Origin: JBNKDD01 sp050288085
GTDB taxonomy: Bacteria; Chloroflexota; Anaerolineae; Aggregatilineales; UBA3940
DNA: 5,800 nucleotides
Reading direction: 5' to 3'
NCBI GenBank assembly: GCA_050288085.1
Contig: JBNKDD010000335.1
Location: 1 to 5,800, forward strand
Made by a program: the position numbers and the translations under genes. The notes beneath the pieces were generated by a model. The model saw only the letters and a list, made by a program, of their open reading frames with translations. It made no database searches and was not told where the DNA came from. This document shows positions 4,445 to 5,800 of this stretch, one piece after another; the stretch's first letter is position 1; every line of letters starts with the position of its first letter.

Positions 4445-5800
4445 ATGACGCTATTTCCTCGCTCCAGTGGCATATTGCTTCATCCAACCTCCCTACCCGG
4501 ACGTTATGGTATCGGTGACCTGGGGGAGTGGGCCTATCGATTCGTCGATTGGCTCGTTGAACATGATCAGTCCGTATGGCAGGTGCTTCCACTCAGCCCA
4601 ACCGGTTATGGAGATTCACCCTATCAGACCCTATCGGCTTTTGCTGGGAATCCCAACCTGGTCAGCCTGGATAAATTGATCGGGGATGGCTTTTTGACTG
4701 ACGAGGATCTGTCCGATGTTCCTAATTTCCCGGTCGATCGTGTGGATTATGGTTGGGTTATCCCCTATCACAATGAGAAACTTGACCTGGCATACAGCCG
4801 GTTTGAGGCTTCAGCTTCACCTGAGCAGATATCGGCATTTGAGGAATGGTGCACAGAGAATGCCTATTGGCTCGACGACTATGTGCTGTTCATCGCACTC
4901 AAACAGGTTAATGACAGTAAACCGTGGGTTGAATGGACGGAAAAACTGGCTCTGCGCGACGATCTGGTGTTAAAAGACGCTCGCCAGACCTACGCAGACG
5001 CCATCCGGTCACATGCTTTCCGGCAGTGGTTATTTCACAAACAATGGTATGAACTCAAGGACTACGCGAATCAAAAGGGGGTGCGCCTGTTTGGAGACAT
5101 CCCCATTTTTGTGGCTCATGATAGCGCTGACGTATGGGCTAACCGCGATGAGTTTTATCTCGATGAGAGGGGTAACCCGACGGTGATTGCCGGTGTGCCG
5201 CCTGATTACTTCAGTCCAACCGGGCAGCGCTGGGGTAATCCGTTGTATCGCTGGGATGTTATGAAAAAGCGCGGCTATAGTTGGTGGATCAGCCGGTTCA
5301 GGGCAACCCTGAGTATGGTTGATTACATCCGGATCGATCACTTCCGAGGACTTGCAGCCTACTGGGAAATTCCAGGGCACGAAGAGACAGCCGTCAACGG
5401 CCAATGGGTTAAAGGACCAGGCAGCGATTTTCTCGCGACGGTCAAGGAAGCCCTGGGGGAACTGCCGATCATTGCAGAGGATCTGGGCGTGATCACCAAA
5501 GACGTGGAAGAACTGCGCGATGATTTCAACCTACCGGGCATGAAAGTGCTGCAATTTGCCTGGTCTGATCCTAAGAATCTTTTTCTTCCTCATAACCATG
5601 TCCCGAACAGCGTCGTGTACAGCGGTACGCATGATAACAATACAACCATTGGTTGGTGGCAATCGGAAGTGAATGACGGGAATCGCCATTTTATATCAAC
5701 TTACCTGGAGAGTGAGATACACGAGCCAAACTGGAAATTGATCCAGGTGGGGATGCAATCGGTGGGACATACTTTTATCACACCATTGCAGGATGTTCTG
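4445..5800 (+). CDS. malQ: 4-alpha-glucanotransferase (amylomaltase, GH77), C-terminus cut by window edge
   Basis: The enzyme transfers alpha-1,4-glucan segments between maltodextrins, releasing glucose, and acts in the cytoplasm in maltodextrin and glycogen metabolism. The 452 codons present cover nearly all of the roughly 500-residue family length. Near the N-terminus are GILLHPTSLPGRYGIGDLG and WQVLPLSPTGYGDSPYQ, followed by GDIPIFVAHDSADVW and GVPPDYFSPTGQRWGNPLY. The three catalytic acids are all visible: nucleophile Asp298 in RIDHFRG, acid/base Glu345 in IAEDLG, and the transition-state Asp397 in SGTHDN. Their spacing agrees with Thermus amylomaltase. The short N-terminus places it with the compact bacterial/plant DPE1-type enzymes and not the longer E. 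coli-type MalQ. The start is ATG 4445, with AAAGGA 7 nt upstream. Nothing in the frame looks damaged; the gene simply runs off the right edge. Confidence 0.97.
   Translation, partial: MTLFPRSSGILLHPTSLPGRYGIGDLGEWAYRFVDWLVEHDQSVWQVLPLSPTGYGDSPYQTLSAFAGNPNLVSLDKLIGDGFLTDEDLSDVPNFPVDRVDYGWVIPYHNEKLDLAYSRFEASASPEQISAFEEWCTENAYWLDDYVLFIALKQVNDSKPWVEWTEKLALRDDLVLKDARQTYADAIRSHAFRQWLFHKQWYELKDYANQKGVRLFGDIPIFVAHDSADVWANRDEFYLDERGNPTVIAGVPPDYFSPTGQRWGNPLYRWDVMKKRGYSWWISRFRATLSMVDYIRIDHFRGLAAYWEIPGHEETAVNGQWVKGPGSDFLATVKEALGELPIIAEDLGVITKDVEELRDDFNLPGMKVLQFAWSDPKNLFLPHNHVPNSVVYSGTHDNNTTIGWWQSEVNDGNRHFISTYLESEIHEPNWKLIQVGMQSVGHTFITPLQDVL

Noticed and set aside
5030..5541. Minus-strand open frames opposite malQ
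   Set aside because: malQ is intact through this stretch, with all three catalytic residues in register; the antisense frames carry no features.

Overview
The window carries five protein-coding genes in two divergent blocks, with both outer genes cut by the window edges. Base composition is close to 50% GC. The proteins look like those of an environmental bacterium, most likely a member of the Chloroflexota (Anaerolineae-like): SH3b repeats with a 'DG-L-(A/G)-(I/V)PV' tail, a short 'GEITFAEFEQRL' cytoplasmic module followed by a Trp-rich 'SLWRIDAESGHWQCWQGGTW' segment, and a membrane-anchored FGE/SUMF1-fold protein. That assignment is from memory of such proteins and has not been tested by a search.

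Left block, minus strand, in order of transcription: (i) an exported matrixin-type (M10) zinc metalloprotease homologue with two SH3b domains (1513-2751); (ii) after about 100 bp holding a credible sigma-70-type promoter, a PhnD-like phosphate/phosphonate-family substrate-binding lipoprotein (460-1410); (iii) the first 149 residues of a membrane protein with one N-terminal transmembrane helix and an extracytoplasmic sensor-like region (1-447), whose output domain lies outside the window. The last two are 12 nt apart and the second gene's ribosome binding site overlaps the first gene's stop codon. They probably act together as a ligand-sensing pair and not as part of an importer, although a permease or ATPase outside the window cannot be excluded.

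The 239-bp divergent intergenic region (2752-2990) contains a perfect 14-bp palindrome, a near-repeat spaced by two helical turns, and a weak promoter candidate for the right block.

Right block, plus strand: a single-pass membrane protein with a C-terminal FGE-sulfatase (SUMF1/EgtB/PvdO-like) domain lacking the copper-binding cysteines of true formylglycine-generating enzymes (2991-4421), then after 23 nt a 4-alpha-glucanotransferase malQ (GH77) missing only its C-terminus (4445-5800).

No RNA gene, CRISPR array, insertion sequence, attachment site or convincing intrinsic terminator was seen. The window is not an obvious defence or mobile region. The most interesting points are the PhnD-like lipoprotein paired with a membrane sensor, the matrixin that has lost its family's structural-zinc histidines, and the two-sided architecture of the FGE-fold membrane protein.
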